NCBI RefSeq assembly: GCF_000185905.1
Contig: NC_014923.1
Coordinates: 496,001-560,000, forward strand
Origin: Mesorhizobium ciceri biovar biserrulae WSM1271
Lineage (GTDB): Bacteria; Pseudomonadota; Alphaproteobacteria; Rhizobiales; Rhizobiaceae
Direction of reading: 5' to 3'
DNA: 64,000 bases
The notes under the pieces were generated by a model. It made no database searches. It saw only the letters and a program-made list of their open reading frames with translations, and had not been told where the DNA came from. A program made the position numbers and the translations under genes. This document shows positions 37,252 to 45,780 of the stretch, in pieces; position 1 is the stretch's first letter; each line of letters opens with the position of its first letter.

Positions 37252-38283
37252 ATGGTGAAGCGGCCGACAATATCCGATCTGGCGCGCATCTCGGGCGTCA
37301 GTGTCGCCACCGTCGACCGCGTGCTGAACAACCGGCTGCCGGTGCGCGAAGAGACAGCGCGCCGCGTCTACGAGACCGCTACCGACATCGGCTACCACGC
37401 CGCCGGCCTTATCAAGCAGCGCATGCGCCAGGAGTTGCCGGAGTACCGCCTGGGCTTCCTGCTGCTGCGGGGCAATGATGCCTTCTACGGTGACTTCGCG
37501 CGGGAACTCGAACTGGCCATCTCGCAATCGCAGCGCTTCCGCGGCGTTGCGAGCATCGATTTCGCCAGCTCCCTGGCTCCCGACGAGATCGCCTTGCAGA
37601 TGCGCAGGCTGGCGGCGAAATCGAGGGCCATCGCCGTTGTCGGTCCGGACCATCCGACCCTGACAGCCGTCGTGGAAACCTTGAAGGCGAGAGGACAGCC
37701 GGTCTTTTCGGTGCTGTCCGACTTTGCCGCCGGCATCCGGGAGGGCTATATCGGCCTCGACAACCGCAAGGTCGGGCGCACCGCCGCATGGATGATATCC
37801 AAGGCAGCCAAGCGGCCCGGCAAGGTCGCCCTCTTCGTCGGCAGCCACCGCTTCCACGGCCATGAGCTGCGCGAGATCGGCTTTCGCTCCTTCTTCCGCG
37901 AGCATGCGCCGGAGTTCAGCGTGCTTGAAACGCTGGTCAATCTGGAAGCCAACCAGGTGACCCATGACGCGATGATCGATCTTCTGGCGCGCTATCCGGA
38001 TCTTGCCGGCTGCTACGTCGCCGGCGGTGGCATGGAAGGCGCGGTCTCGGCGCTGCGGGCAGCGAAGCCCGCGACCATGCCGGTGGTCGTCTGCAACGAG
38101 ATCAACGCCGAGTCGCGCGCGGCGCTCGCCGACAACATCCTCACCATGGTGATCTCGACCCCGCTCGCCGCTTTATGCCGTGAGCTCGTCGACCTGATGG
38201 CGCATGCCATCGAAACCGGCGCCGCCAACGCTCCGGGCCAGACCTTTCTGCCCTTCGACATCTATCTGCCGGAAAACATCTAG
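37252..38283 (+). CDS. LacI-family transcriptional regulator of the moc/inositol uptake genes
   Basis: The 343-residue protein has the LacI helix-turn-helix at the very N terminus (TISDLARISGVSVATVDRVL, residues about 6-25), the hinge helix region, and a periplasmic-binding-protein-like sensor domain (VGPDHPTLTAVVETLKARG, YVAGGGMEG, VVVCNEINAESRAALA). It is divergent from mocDEF and upstream of an inositol-type ABC operon, so a cyclitol or rhizopine ligand is likely. GAGG lies 6-9 nt upstream of ATG 37252. It is of the subtype with VDRVLN rather than VSRVLN. Confidence 0.87.
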   Translation: MVKRPTISDLARISGVSVATVDRVLNNRLPVREETARRVYETATDIGYHAAGLIKQRMRQELPEYRLGFLLLRGNDAFYGDFARELELAISQSQRFRGVASIDFASSLAPDEIALQMRRLAAKSRAIAVVGPDHPTLTAVVETLKARGQPVFSVLSDFAAGIREGYIGLDNRKVGRTAAWMISKAAKRPGKVALFVGSHRFHGHELREIGFRSFFREHAPEFSVLETLVNLEANQVTHDAMIDLLARYPDLAGCYVAGGGMEGAVSALRAAKPATMPVVVCNEINAESRAALADNILTMVISTPLAALCRELVDLMAHAIETGAANAPGQTFLPFDIYLPENI

Positions 38284-38583
38284 CCAGCCGCCACGCAAGG
38301 CGCCGAGGCAAATGATAGAATCCATCAGAGCGATGCGTAAATCGGCCCGCAGGCCGCGGAATCGCCCTTGACGCCCCGATGTGAAATGGAATAAATATTT
38401 CATCATCTGTATATTTTGGTTCTTTCGTTCCGGAATATCTGTTTCAAACAGAGGGTTTGACGTTCCAGCCAACGGCAAGCGTCACCCGGAATAGAAACGA
38501 CATCAGGGAGAGATTCCCCGGGGAGATCGGGGATTCCGGATAAATCGGTGAAACCGGACACCAATATGTGGAGGAGAAACACA
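38284..38583. promoter_or_regulatory. Promoter region of the cyclitol ABC operon with several candidate sites
   Basis: This 300-bp region has no gene. It holds ATGATAGAA (38312-38320), GGAATAAATATTTC (38388-38401, a near match to the rhizobial IolR core GGAA-N6-TTCC), the palindromes TTCCGGAA (38428-38435) and CTGTTTCAAACAG (38439-38451), and an AT-rich stretch near 38392-38420 that could hold the promoter. GGAGGAGAAA lies just before ATG 38584 as a strong RBS. Confidence 0.55.
38388..38401. promoter_or_regulatory. IolR-like site before the ABC operon
   Basis: GGAATAAATATTTC is GGAA-N6-TTTC, one base off the GGAA-N6-TTCC core reported for S. meliloti IolR. The 10-mer GAAATGGAAT at 38383 recurs at 47709 before iolR, which supports shared control. 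Confidence 0.45.
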
Positions 38584-39525
38584 ATGAAGAAATTGATTTT
38601 AGGCGTCGCCTTCGCGGCGCTGATGAGTTCATCCGCCCTGGCCGCCAAGGTTGGCGTGTCGATGGCCAAGTTCGACGACAACTTCCTGACCGTGCTGCGC
38701 AACGGCATGATCGAGCAGGCCAAGGGCATGAGCGGCGTCGAGCTGCAGGTCGAGGACGCGCAGAACGACGTTGCCAAGCAGCTTGACCAGATCAAGAACT
38801 TCGCCGCTTCGGGCGTCGAAGCCATCATCGTCAACCCGGTCGACACTTCGGCCACGCAGGCGATGTCGGATGCCGCCGCCGCAGCCAAGATCCCGCTGGT
38901 CTATGTCAACCGCGAGCCGGTCAATGTCGACACGCTGCCCGACAACCAGGCCTTCGTCGCCTCGAACGAAGCCGATTCCGGCACGCTCGAGACCAAGGAA
39001 GTCTGCCGCCTGTTCAAGGAAGCCGGCAAGAAGGAAGCCAATGTCTATGTGATCATGGGCGAGCTTTCCAACCAGGCCGCCGTGCAGCGCACCAAGGACA
39101 TCGACGACGTGATCGCGACGCCGGATTGCAGCTTCATCAAGATCATCGACAAGCAGACGTCGAACTGGAACCGCGACGAGGCGCAGAACCTGATGACCAA
39201 CTGGCTTTCGACCGGCAAGCCGTTCGATGGCGTCATCGCCAACAATGACGAAAGCGCCATCGGCGCCATCCAGGCGATGAAGGCCGGCAACATCGACATG
39301 AAGGCGGTTGTCGTCGGCGGCGTCGATGCCACCCAGGACGCGCTGGCGGCCATGCAGGCGGGCGACCTCGACGTAACCGTGTTCCAGGACGCGGCCGGCC
39401 AGGGCGCCGGCGCTCTCGATGCGGCGCTCAAGCTCTCCAAGGGCGAGAAGGTCGAGCACAAGGTCTACGTGCCCTTCCAGCTGGTGACACCAGCCAACAT
39501 CGACAAGTTCCTGAAGAAGAACTGA
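38584..39525 (+). CDS. Periplasmic sugar-binding protein, rhizopine/inositol type
   Basis: The 313-residue protein has a signal peptide (MKKLILGVAFAALMSSSALA) and a type I periplasmic-binding fold (KVGVSMAKFDDNFLTVLRNG, VNPVDTSATQAM, GVIANNDESAIGAIQAMK, VFQDAAGQGAGALDA). It feeds the permease and ATPase that follow. Its closest functional relatives by pattern are the MocB/IbpA inositol-binding proteins; the neighbourhood of mocDEF and iolG supports this. The exact ligand (myo-inositol, scyllo-inosamine or another cyclitol) is not shown by the sequence. Confidence 0.86.
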   Translation: MKKLILGVAFAALMSSSALAAKVGVSMAKFDDNFLTVLRNGMIEQAKGMSGVELQVEDAQNDVAKQLDQIKNFAASGVEAIIVNPVDTSATQAMSDAAAAAKIPLVYVNREPVNVDTLPDNQAFVASNEADSGTLETKEVCRLFKEAGKKEANVYVIMGELSNQAAVQRTKDIDDVIATPDCSFIKIIDKQTSNWNRDEAQNLMTNWLSTGKPFDGVIANNDESAIGAIQAMKAGNIDMKAVVVGGVDATQDALAAMQAGDLDVTVFQDAAGQGAGALDAALKLSKGEKVEHKVYVPFQLVTPANIDKFLKKN

Positions 39526-39639
39526 GCCGCCAGCGGTTCGATACGGAGCGGCGCTCTCGATCAAGACAGCGCCGCTCCCCTCTCTCCCTCAGCGCCGGCA
39601 CGGCGCGAGGGCGACCGCGGCTGATGGAGGACAGAATAC

Positions 39640-40716
39640 GTGGCACAGACATCTCATGGCGTCGGCGGCGTCGGTTATGATGCGAAGAAGCGCACATGGC
39701 CGGCCGAGTTCAATGTTTTCCTGGCCCTGGTCATTCTCGTCGTCATCTTCGAACTGATCGGCCGCATCTTTCTCGGCGACAGCTTCCTGTTCAACACACG
39801 CAGCGATGTCGGCGGCATCTTCAACGAAGCGCGCCTGCAGATCATCATCCTGCAGGTGTCGATCGTCGGCATCATCGCCATCGGCGTGACACAGGTCATC
39901 ATCACCGGCGGCATCGACCTGTCCTCGGGCTCGATCGTCGGCGCGACCGCCATGATCGCCATGAGCTTCGCCCAGGTGGCGACGGTCAACGGCAACCCCA
40001 ATCCCAAGGCGATGTTCCTGGCGCAAGGCTGGACCGACCTGCCTGTCATCGTGCCGCTGCTGGTGGCGATCGCCTGCGGCCTCTTCGCCGGCCTGGTCAA
40101 TGGCGCGCTGATCGCCTACACGCGCATTCCGCCGTTCATCGCCACGCTCGGCATGATGGTGACCGCGCGCGGCATCGCCAAATGGTGGTCCAAGGGCCAG
40201 CCGATCTCGTTTCCCACCGAGAGTTTCGCCAGCATCGGCAAAGGCCTGATGCCGGTCGTCATCTTCCTGTCGCTGGCCATCCTGTTCCAGCTGATCATGA
40301 CCTATACGAGGTACGGCAAGCACTGTTACGCGATCGGCTCCAACGAGGACGCCGCGCGTATGTCCGGCATCAAGATCGCCAATCACAAGATCCTGGTCTA
40401 CGTCATCGCCGGCATTCTCGCCGCGCTCGCCGCCGTGGTGCTGAGCTCCAAGAACCTGACCGCGCAGTCCGGCATGGGCGTGATGTACGAACTCGACGCC
40501 ATCGCCATGGCGGTCATCGGCGGGGTCTCGCTGTCGGGCGGCCGCGGCTCGATCATCGGCACGGTGATCGGCTCGCTGATCTTCGGCGTCATCATCTCCG
40601 GCTTCACCTTCCTGCGCCTCGACGCCTACTACCAGGAGATGGTCAAGGGCGTGATCATCGTCGGTGCGGTGGTTCTCGACCAGTGGCGCCAACGCCTGCG
40701 GGCAATGAGGGCATGA
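39640..40716 (+). CDS. ABC sugar permease (CUT2 family)
   Basis: The 358-residue membrane protein has 8-10 hydrophobic segments and the family boxes TGGIDLSSGSIVGATAM and IGGVSLSGGRGSIIGTVIGSLIFGV. It forms the inner-membrane channel for the sugar-binding protein encoded upstream. The start is GTG 39640 with GGAGG about 10 nt upstream. The stop overlaps the ATPase start by ATGA. Confidence 0.92.
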   Translation: MAQTSHGVGGVGYDAKKRTWPAEFNVFLALVILVVIFELIGRIFLGDSFLFNTRSDVGGIFNEARLQIIILQVSIVGIIAIGVTQVIITGGIDLSSGSIVGATAMIAMSFAQVATVNGNPNPKAMFLAQGWTDLPVIVPLLVAIACGLFAGLVNGALIAYTRIPPFIATLGMMVTARGIAKWWSKGQPISFPTESFASIGKGLMPVVIFLSLAILFQLIMTYTRYGKHCYAIGSNEDAARMSGIKIANHKILVYVIAGILAALAAVVLSSKNLTAQSGMGVMYELDAIAMAVIGGVSLSGGRGSIIGTVIGSLIFGVIISGFTFLRLDAYYQEMVKGVIIVGAVVLDQWRQRLRAMRA

Positions 40717-41486
40717 CCATGTCAGACATCGTCCTGAAGACCGAAAACCTGACCAAGCGCTATGGCGGCGTGCATGCGCTGGAAGGCGCGAACTTCGAGC
40801 TGCGCAAGGGCGAGCATATCGCCATCATGGGCGACAACGGCGCCGGCAAATCGACCTTCGTGCGCCAGATCACCGGCGTCGAGCAGCGCACCAGCGGCCA
40901 GATCTGGTTCGACGGCAAGGAAGTGAATTTTGCCGGGCCGATCGAGGCCCGCACGGCGGGCATCGAGACCGTGTTCCAGAATCTGGCGCTGGCCGACGAT
41001 CTCGACGTGCCGTCGAACCTGTTCCTCGGCCGCGAGAAGGTTTTGTTCAACCTCGGCCCGTTCTCGATCCTCGATCGCAAATACATGCGCAAGGCGACCG
41101 AGGCGGCATTGGTCCGCACGGCGGTGAAGATCCCCAATCTGTCCAACACCATCCGCCACATGTCGGGCGGTCAGCGCCAGTGCGTGGCGATCGCCCGGAC
41201 CGCGACCTTCGCCTCCAAGCTGATCATCATGGACGAGCCTACCGCCGCCCTTGGCGTGCAGGAGACCGCGCAGGTCGAAAACATCGTGCGTACGCTGAAA
41301 GACAATGGCGAGCCGCTGATCCTGATCAGCCACAATATGCGCCAGGTGTTCGATCTCTGCGACCGCATCGTCGTGTTCCGGCGCGGCCGCATCGTCGCCA
41401 ATCTGCGCAAGGAGAACACCGACGGAAACGATATCGTCTCCTACATCACCGGCGCCAAGACCGGGGAGGCGGAACTCGCGGCCTAA
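40713..41486 (+). CDS. ABC sugar importer ATPase, single-domain FrcA-like
   Basis: The 257-residue ATPase has Walker A IMGDNGAGKSTFVRQ, signature HMSGGQRQCVAIART and Walker B LIIMDEPTAAL. Most CUT2 importers have a fused double ATPase of about 500 residues; this one has a single domain, like FrcA of the S. meliloti fructose transporter. The ATG overlaps the permease stop (ATGA). The frame is open far upstream but that part is out of phase with the permease and not real. Confidence 0.92.
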   Translation: MTMSDIVLKTENLTKRYGGVHALEGANFELRKGEHIAIMGDNGAGKSTFVRQITGVEQRTSGQIWFDGKEVNFAGPIEARTAGIETVFQNLALADDLDVPSNLFLGREKVLFNLGPFSILDRKYMRKATEAALVRTAVKIPNLSNTIRHMSGGQRQCVAIARTATFASKLIIMDEPTAALGVQETAQVENIVRTLKDNGEPLILISHNMRQVFDLCDRIVVFRRGRIVANLRKENTDGNDIVSYITGAKTGEAELAA

Positions 41487-41597
41487 AACAGGATGGTCAT
41501 CCTGTTTTCTGGCGCGCTCGAAAAATAGCCTTGCCACCTTTCCCCAAAAGCAAGGTGCGGACAACTCTCTCCAACCCATTCCCCAGAGGAAATACCC

Positions 41598-42593
41598 ATG
41601 ACCGTTCGCTTCGCTCTCCTCGGTGCCGGCCGCATCGGCAAGGTCCACGCCCGTGCCGTCGGCTCCAATCCGCAGGCCAAACTGGTTGCGGTTGCCGATG
41701 CGTTCGAGAAGGCGGCCACCGAACTGGCCAGCGCCTATGGCGCCGAGGTGCGCAGCATCGAGGACATCGAGAAAGCCGGAGATATCGACGCCGTCATCAT
41801 CTGCACGCCGACCGACACCCATGCCGATCTGATCGAGCGCTTCGCCAAGGCCGGCAAGGCGATCTTCTGCGAGAAGCCGATCGACCTCGACGTCAAGCGC
41901 GTCGAGAAATGCCTGGCCGTGGTCGAGAAGACCAAGGCGACGCTGATGGTCGGCTTCAACAGGCGCTTCGATCCACACTTCGCCGCCGTGCGCAAGGCGA
42001 TCGACGACGGCGCCATCGGCACCGTCGAGATGGTCACCATCACCTCGCGCGATCCCGGCGCGCCGCCGATCGACTACATCAAGCGTTCTGGCGGCATTTT
42101 TCGCGACATGACCATCCATGATTTCGACATGGCGCGCTTCCTGCTCGGCGAAGAGGTCGTGGCGGTCAGCGCCCATGCCTCGGTGCTGGTCGACAAGAAG
42201 ATTGGTGATGCCGGCGATTTCGATAGCGTCAGTGTCATCCTCGAAACCGCTTCCGGCAAGCAGGCCGTCATCTCCAACTCGCGCCGCGCCACCTATGGCT
42301 ACGACCAGCGCATCGAGGTGCACGGCTCGAAAGGCATGGTCGCGGCCGAGAACCAGCGCCCGGTGTCGATCGAACTGGCCAACGAGAAGGGCTATACCCG
42401 CCCGCCGCTGCACGACTTCTTCATGACCCGCTATCTCGACGCCTATGCCAATGAGATCGCTGCTTTCATCGCCGCAGCGACGTTAGGCAAGAAGGCCGCG
42501 CCGAGCGGCGCGGACGGACTGGTGGCGCTGAAACTGGCCGACGCAGCGCTGAAATCAGCGACGACCGGCAAGACCGTCCGTCTCGACAAGTAA
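41598..42593 (+). CDS. iolG: Inositol 2-dehydrogenase
   Basis: The 331-residue protein is a Gfo/Idh/MocA oxidoreductase with the NAD motif GAGRIGKVHA (9-18), the catalytic lysine in CEKPIDL (Lys93) and DMTIHDFDMAR with Asp170 and His174, the proton-transfer pair of IolG. It oxidises myo-inositol to 2-keto-myo-inositol, the substrate of IolE. It lies downstream of the ABC importer on the same strand. The 112-bp gap holds no clear terminator. Confidence 0.9.
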   Translation: MTVRFALLGAGRIGKVHARAVGSNPQAKLVAVADAFEKAATELASAYGAEVRSIEDIEKAGDIDAVIICTPTDTHADLIERFAKAGKAIFCEKPIDLDVKRVEKCLAVVEKTKATLMVGFNRRFDPHFAAVRKAIDDGAIGTVEMVTITSRDPGAPPIDYIKRSGGIFRDMTIHDFDMARFLLGEEVVAVSAHASVLVDKKIGDAGDFDSVSVILETASGKQAVISNSRRATYGYDQRIEVHGSKGMVAAENQRPVSIELANEKGYTRPPLHDFFMTRYLDAYANEIAAFIAAATLGKKAAPSGADGLVALKLADAALKSATTGKTVRLDK

Positions 42594-42627
42594 GAGAACC
42601 CTTAGGAAAAACCACAGGAGCAGAGCG

Positions 42628-43422
42628 ATGAGCGCATCAGCCGATCGCAATTCACAGACACGCGCCATCGTCACCGGCGGCGCGCAAGGCATTGGCTTTG
42701 CCGTCGCCGAGGCCTTGGCCGATGAGGGCTGCCGGGCACTGGCGCTCATCGGCCGCTCGCAGGAGAAGGGCGACAAGGCTGTCGCCCATTTCAAGAAAGC
42801 CGGCGTCGATGCCATTTTCATCAGCGCCGATGTGTCAAAAGTGGCGGACTGCAAGCGCGCGGTCGCCACCGCGATCTCGCATTTCGGCACCGTCAACGCG
42901 CTGGTCAACGCCGCCGCCACTTCGGCGCGCGGTTCGCTGGTCGAAACCTCCGAAGAGTTGTTCGATACGATTTTCGATACCAATGTGCGCGGCCCGTTCT
43001 TCCTGATGCAGGGCGTGGTGGCGCATCTCCTTGAGAAGAAGGCGCCCGGCTCGATCGTCAACGTGCTGTCGATGTCGGCGCATACCGGCCAGTCGTTCCT
43101 GACGCCCTATTCGACCAGCAAGGGCGCGCTGATGACGCTGACCAAGAACGTCGCCAATGCCTATCGCTACAACCGCATCCGCTGCAATGCGGTGCTGCCC
43201 GGCTGGATGGACACGGAAGGTGAGGACATCGTGCAGAAGAAGTGGCACGACGCGCCGGACGACTGGCTGGCGAAGGCCGAAGCGACGCAGCCGATGGGCC
43301 AGTTGGTCAAGCCGGACCAGCTTGCCCGTCTGATCAGCTACATGGTCAGCCCGCAGTCCGGTGTCATGACCGGGTCGCTGGTCGACTACGATCAAAGCAT
43401 TGCGGGGGCGTCACCGGAGTAA
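42628..43422 (+). CDS. Short-chain dehydrogenase/reductase
   Basis: The 264-residue protein is a classical SDR: TGGAQGIG (residues 16-23) for the cofactor, the NAAA motif near 94, catalytic Ser near 150, and YSTSK (Tyr161, Lys165). It follows iolG by 34 bp and is probably co-transcribed. A role in cyclitol oxidation is likely from the context, but the substrate cannot be read. AGGAG lies about 6-10 nt upstream of the start. Confidence 0.88.
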   Translation: MSASADRNSQTRAIVTGGAQGIGFAVAEALADEGCRALALIGRSQEKGDKAVAHFKKAGVDAIFISADVSKVADCKRAVATAISHFGTVNALVNAAATSARGSLVETSEELFDTIFDTNVRGPFFLMQGVVAHLLEKKAPGSIVNVLSMSAHTGQSFLTPYSTSKGALMTLTKNVANAYRYNRIRCNAVLPGWMDTEGEDIVQKKWHDAPDDWLAKAEATQPMGQLVKPDQLARLISYMVSPQSGVMTGSLVDYDQSIAGASPE

Positions 43423-43706
43423 CGCCGGCGAGTCTCAAACGCCCATCACTTCGTCATCCACGGGCGGAGCAAGGAGCGTAGCGACGCAGCGCAGACCCGA
43501 GGATCCATGCCGCGACTTCTGAGCGTTGCTGCGGTGCGGAATTCTGCTCCGCTGCACCATTCGGCCAAAGTCACGGAATGGATCCCAGGGTCTCCGCGAC
43601 GGAGCTTCGCTCCTGCTCCGCCCAGGGAGGACGAAGTTTGGGTGCTTCGGCCATCCCGAATTGTCTCCGCATCAGGGCACGTGACAAGTGCCTCCGCATC
43701 GACTAT
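43423..43706. repeat. Repeat-rich intergenic segment, element family C
   Basis: No gene is seen here. The segment has a stretch of family C sequence at about 43446-43512 (ACTTCGTCATCC onward) and a second at about 43577-43637 that includes TCTCCGCGACGGAGCTTCGC; 31 bases from 43587 are identical to 53976-54006. The two parts are arranged as imperfect inverted copies. Confidence 0.7.
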
Positions 43707-43787
43707 ATGAGCCTCATGATCAACCTGACCGCCACATATTGGTACTTTAGGAGCTCGCTGGCGGCGGGAGGATTGCGCTCGATCTGA
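43707..43787 (+). CDS. Aromatic leader peptide of a DAHP-synthase attenuator
   Basis: A 26-codon frame (ATG 43707; a second ATG at 43716 gives 23 codons) contains the run Tyr-Trp-Tyr-Phe at 43737-43748 (TATTGGTACTTT). It is followed 24 bp later by a rho-independent terminator, and then by a class I DAHP synthase gene. Four aromatic codons in a row are the classic design of leader peptides that sense charged tRNAs. The peptide itself should have no other function. No strong RBS is obvious, which is the main doubt. Confidence 0.7.
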   Translation: MSLMINLTATYWYFRSSLAAGGLRSI

Positions 43788-43840
43788 AGATTGCAGCAAC
43801 AAGATCCGAACAGCCGCCATACCTGGCGGCTTTTTTGTTT
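43760..43840 (+). promoter_or_regulatory. Attenuator: antiterminator and terminator segments before aroG
   Basis: The terminator stem is AGCCGCC/GGCGGCT (43812-43818 and 43825-43831) followed by TTTTTTGTTTT. A segment GGCGGC at 43760-43765, inside the leader peptide frame, can pair with GCCGCC (43813-43818) and so open the terminator. If the ribosome stalls on the Tyr-Trp-Tyr-Phe codons (43737-43748), this alternative pairing would be favoured and transcription would continue into aroG. Confidence 0.65.
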
Positions 43841-43871
43841 TCAGCCGGCAGGTTCCCTCTAAATCAAAGAG

Positions 43872-43920
43872 GAGCATGATGTCGTCCGAAAACCGCTTCA
43901 CACTTTTCGGCATCATGCTC
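43872..43920. repeat. Dispersed palindromic intergenic element, family A, copy 3
   Basis: Arms GAGCATGATG (43872-43881) and CATCATGCTC (43911-43920) enclose CCGAAAACCG and CACTTTTCGG. It lies between the attenuator and aroG, and a GACAGGAGC RBS follows right after it. Confidence 0.85.
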
Positions 43921-43939
43921 TCGACAGGAGCAGAAAGCC

Positions 43940-45031
43940 GTGTTGACCACCACAGACGACCTCCGGGTCAAGGAAATCCGAGAACTGAGCACACCGGACG
44001 AGGTGATGCGGGAGATACCGCGCACTTTGACGGCGACGCGCACCGTCAGCGCATCGCGCAACGCAACCCATGCCATCTTGAACGGGACCGACGACCGGCT
44101 GCTCGTCATCGTCGGCCCGTGTTCGATCCACGATCCGGTCGCGGCCGTCGACTACGCCAGCCGTCTGGCGGCGCTGCGCGAGAGCCTGTCGGACCGGCTG
44201 GAGATCGTGATGCGGGTCTATTTCGAAAAGCCGCGCACGACGGTCGGCTGGAAAGGCCTCATCAACGATCCCGACCTCGACGGCAGCTTCAACATCGACA
44301 AGGGGCTGCGGATGGCACGCAATGTGCTGTCGGCCGTCAACAATCTCGGCCTGCCGGCGGCGACCGAATTCCTCGACATGACCACCCCGCAATACATTGC
44401 CGACCTCGTCGCCTGGGGCGCGATCGGCGCGCGCACGACCGAGAGCCAGATCCACCGCGAACTGGCCTCGGGCCTCTCCTGCCCGGTCGGCTTCAAGAAC
44501 GGCACCGACGGCAATCTGCGCATAGCCGCCGAGGCGGTGAAATCCGCCGCGCAGCCGCATCATTTCATGGCGGTGACCAAGGGCGGGCGCAGCGGCATCG
44601 CCACGACCACGGGCAATGAGGACTGCCACGTTATCCTGCGCGGCGGCGTTCAGCCGAACTATGACACGGCGAGCGTCGAAGCCGCCGCTGTGGAACTCGC
44701 CCGCATCGGCGTTGCGCCCCGTCTGATGATCGACGTCAGCCACGCCAACTCGGCCAAGAAGCCCGAGAACCAGCCCAAGGTGGCGGCAGATGTCGCCGGC
44801 CAGGTCGCGGCAGGCGACGAGCGCATCATCGGCCTGATGATCGAGAGCAATCTCGTCGCCGGCCGGCAGGACGTGGTGCCGGGCAAGCCGCTGGTCTATG
44901 GCCAGAGCATCACCGATGGCTGCATCGACTGGGCGACCACCGAGACCGTGCTGCACGGCCTTGCCGGCGCCGTCGAGTGGCGCCGCTCGGCACGCCGCGC
45001 CATGATCGACAACCGGCAGGGAGCTGCCTGA
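43940..45031 (+). CDS. aroG: DAHP synthase, class I (AroG/AroF/AroH type)
   Basis: The 363-residue protein has IVGPCSIHDP, RVYFEKPRTTVGWKG, GSFNIDKGLR, GARTTESQIHRELASGLSCPVGFKNGTDG and DVSHANSAKKP, the standard class I boxes. It joins PEP and erythrose 4-phosphate as the entry of aromatic synthesis. Many alphaproteobacteria use a class II enzyme as the main one, so this may be a separately controlled isozyme. Start is GTG 43940 with AGGAG about 10 nt upstream. An attenuator-like leader precedes it. Confidence 0.95.
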   Translation: MLTTTDDLRVKEIRELSTPDEVMREIPRTLTATRTVSASRNATHAILNGTDDRLLVIVGPCSIHDPVAAVDYASRLAALRESLSDRLEIVMRVYFEKPRTTVGWKGLINDPDLDGSFNIDKGLRMARNVLSAVNNLGLPAATEFLDMTTPQYIADLVAWGAIGARTTESQIHRELASGLSCPVGFKNGTDGNLRIAAEAVKSAAQPHHFMAVTKGGRSGIATTTGNEDCHVILRGGVQPNYDTASVEAAAVELARIGVAPRLMIDVSHANSAKKPENQPKVAADVAGQVAAGDERIIGLMIESNLVAGRQDVVPGKPLVYGQSITDGCIDWATTETVLHGLAGAVEWRRSARRAMIDNRQGAA

Positions 45032-45064
45032 CAGGACATAGGGGAGTGGGCGGCGGTGACGGGA

Positions 45065-45700
45065 TTACGCCGCCCTTAACCCTTCCCATGCCGTGAACAC
45101 CGACACGGCAAAGAGCAGCAGTCCGGCCGCCCGGCCGGCAAAAATGGTCGCCCGCGGATTGGCGATCAGAAGGTTGCGGCTGCGGCCGGCGGTGATCGCC
45201 AGCCCGCCATAGATCGCAGCCTGCGTCACCACGGTCAGCAGCCCCATGACCGTCGCCTGCATCCAGATCGGACCGTAGTCCGGTTTCAGGAACTGCGGGT
45301 AGACGGCAAGCACGAACAGGTATGCCTTCGGGTTGATCAGGCAGGTCACAAACCCCTGGCGAAACGCCTTCCATGCGGAACGGCTGCCGGCAGGCCCCTC
45401 CTGACCGACGATGATGGAACTGCGCATCAGCGTGATGCCTATGAAGGCCATGTAGGCGGCGCCGGCAAGCAGCAGCGGCTTGAACAGGATCGGCACGAAA
45501 TGCATCAGCAGGCCGACGCCGATGGCGCCGTTCAGCGTATGCACCATGCCGCCGACCATGATGCCGCCGGTCGCGGCGAGACCCCTGTCGCGTCCGCCGG
45601 TCAGTGCATTGGCAAGCACGAAGAGCATATCCATGCCCGGAACGGCGATGATGCCGAACAGCAGGATAAAGAAAAGCCAGAGGTTTGCCGCGTAGTCCAT
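45065..45700 (-). CDS. LysE/RhtB-family amino acid exporter
   Basis: The 211-residue membrane protein has about six hydrophobic segments and the family start LFFILLFGIIAVPGMDMLFVLANALTGG, then GFVTCLINPKAYLFVLAVYPQF. It should export an amino acid or related metabolite. It is divergent from the WYL regulator gene at 45830, with a strong inverted repeat between them, so that regulator probably controls it. Substrate is unknown. Confidence 0.9.
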   Translation of the reverse strand: MDYAANLWLFFILLFGIIAVPGMDMLFVLANALTGGRDRGLAATGGIMVGGMVHTLNGAIGVGLLMHFVPILFKPLLLAGAAYMAFIGITLMRSSIIVGQEGPAGSRSAWKAFRQGFVTCLINPKAYLFVLAVYPQFLKPDYGPIWMQATVMGLLTVVTQAAIYGGLAITAGRSRNLLIANPRATIFAGRAAGLLLFAVSVFTAWEGLRAA

Positions 45701-45780
45701 GTCAGTTGCCTATCGCCTCGCCCGGCCAAGCCGCAGCGGAACCTGTTGATTTTCAATCCGATAGGCGCTCCTATAGGTCA

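Noticed and set aside
39696..41486. A 596-codon frame in which the ABC ATPase seems to have a long N-terminal part
   Set aside because: The first 339 codons lie out of frame on top of the permease gene and are Arg/His-rich; the ATPase proper starts at 40713 with ATGA overlap.
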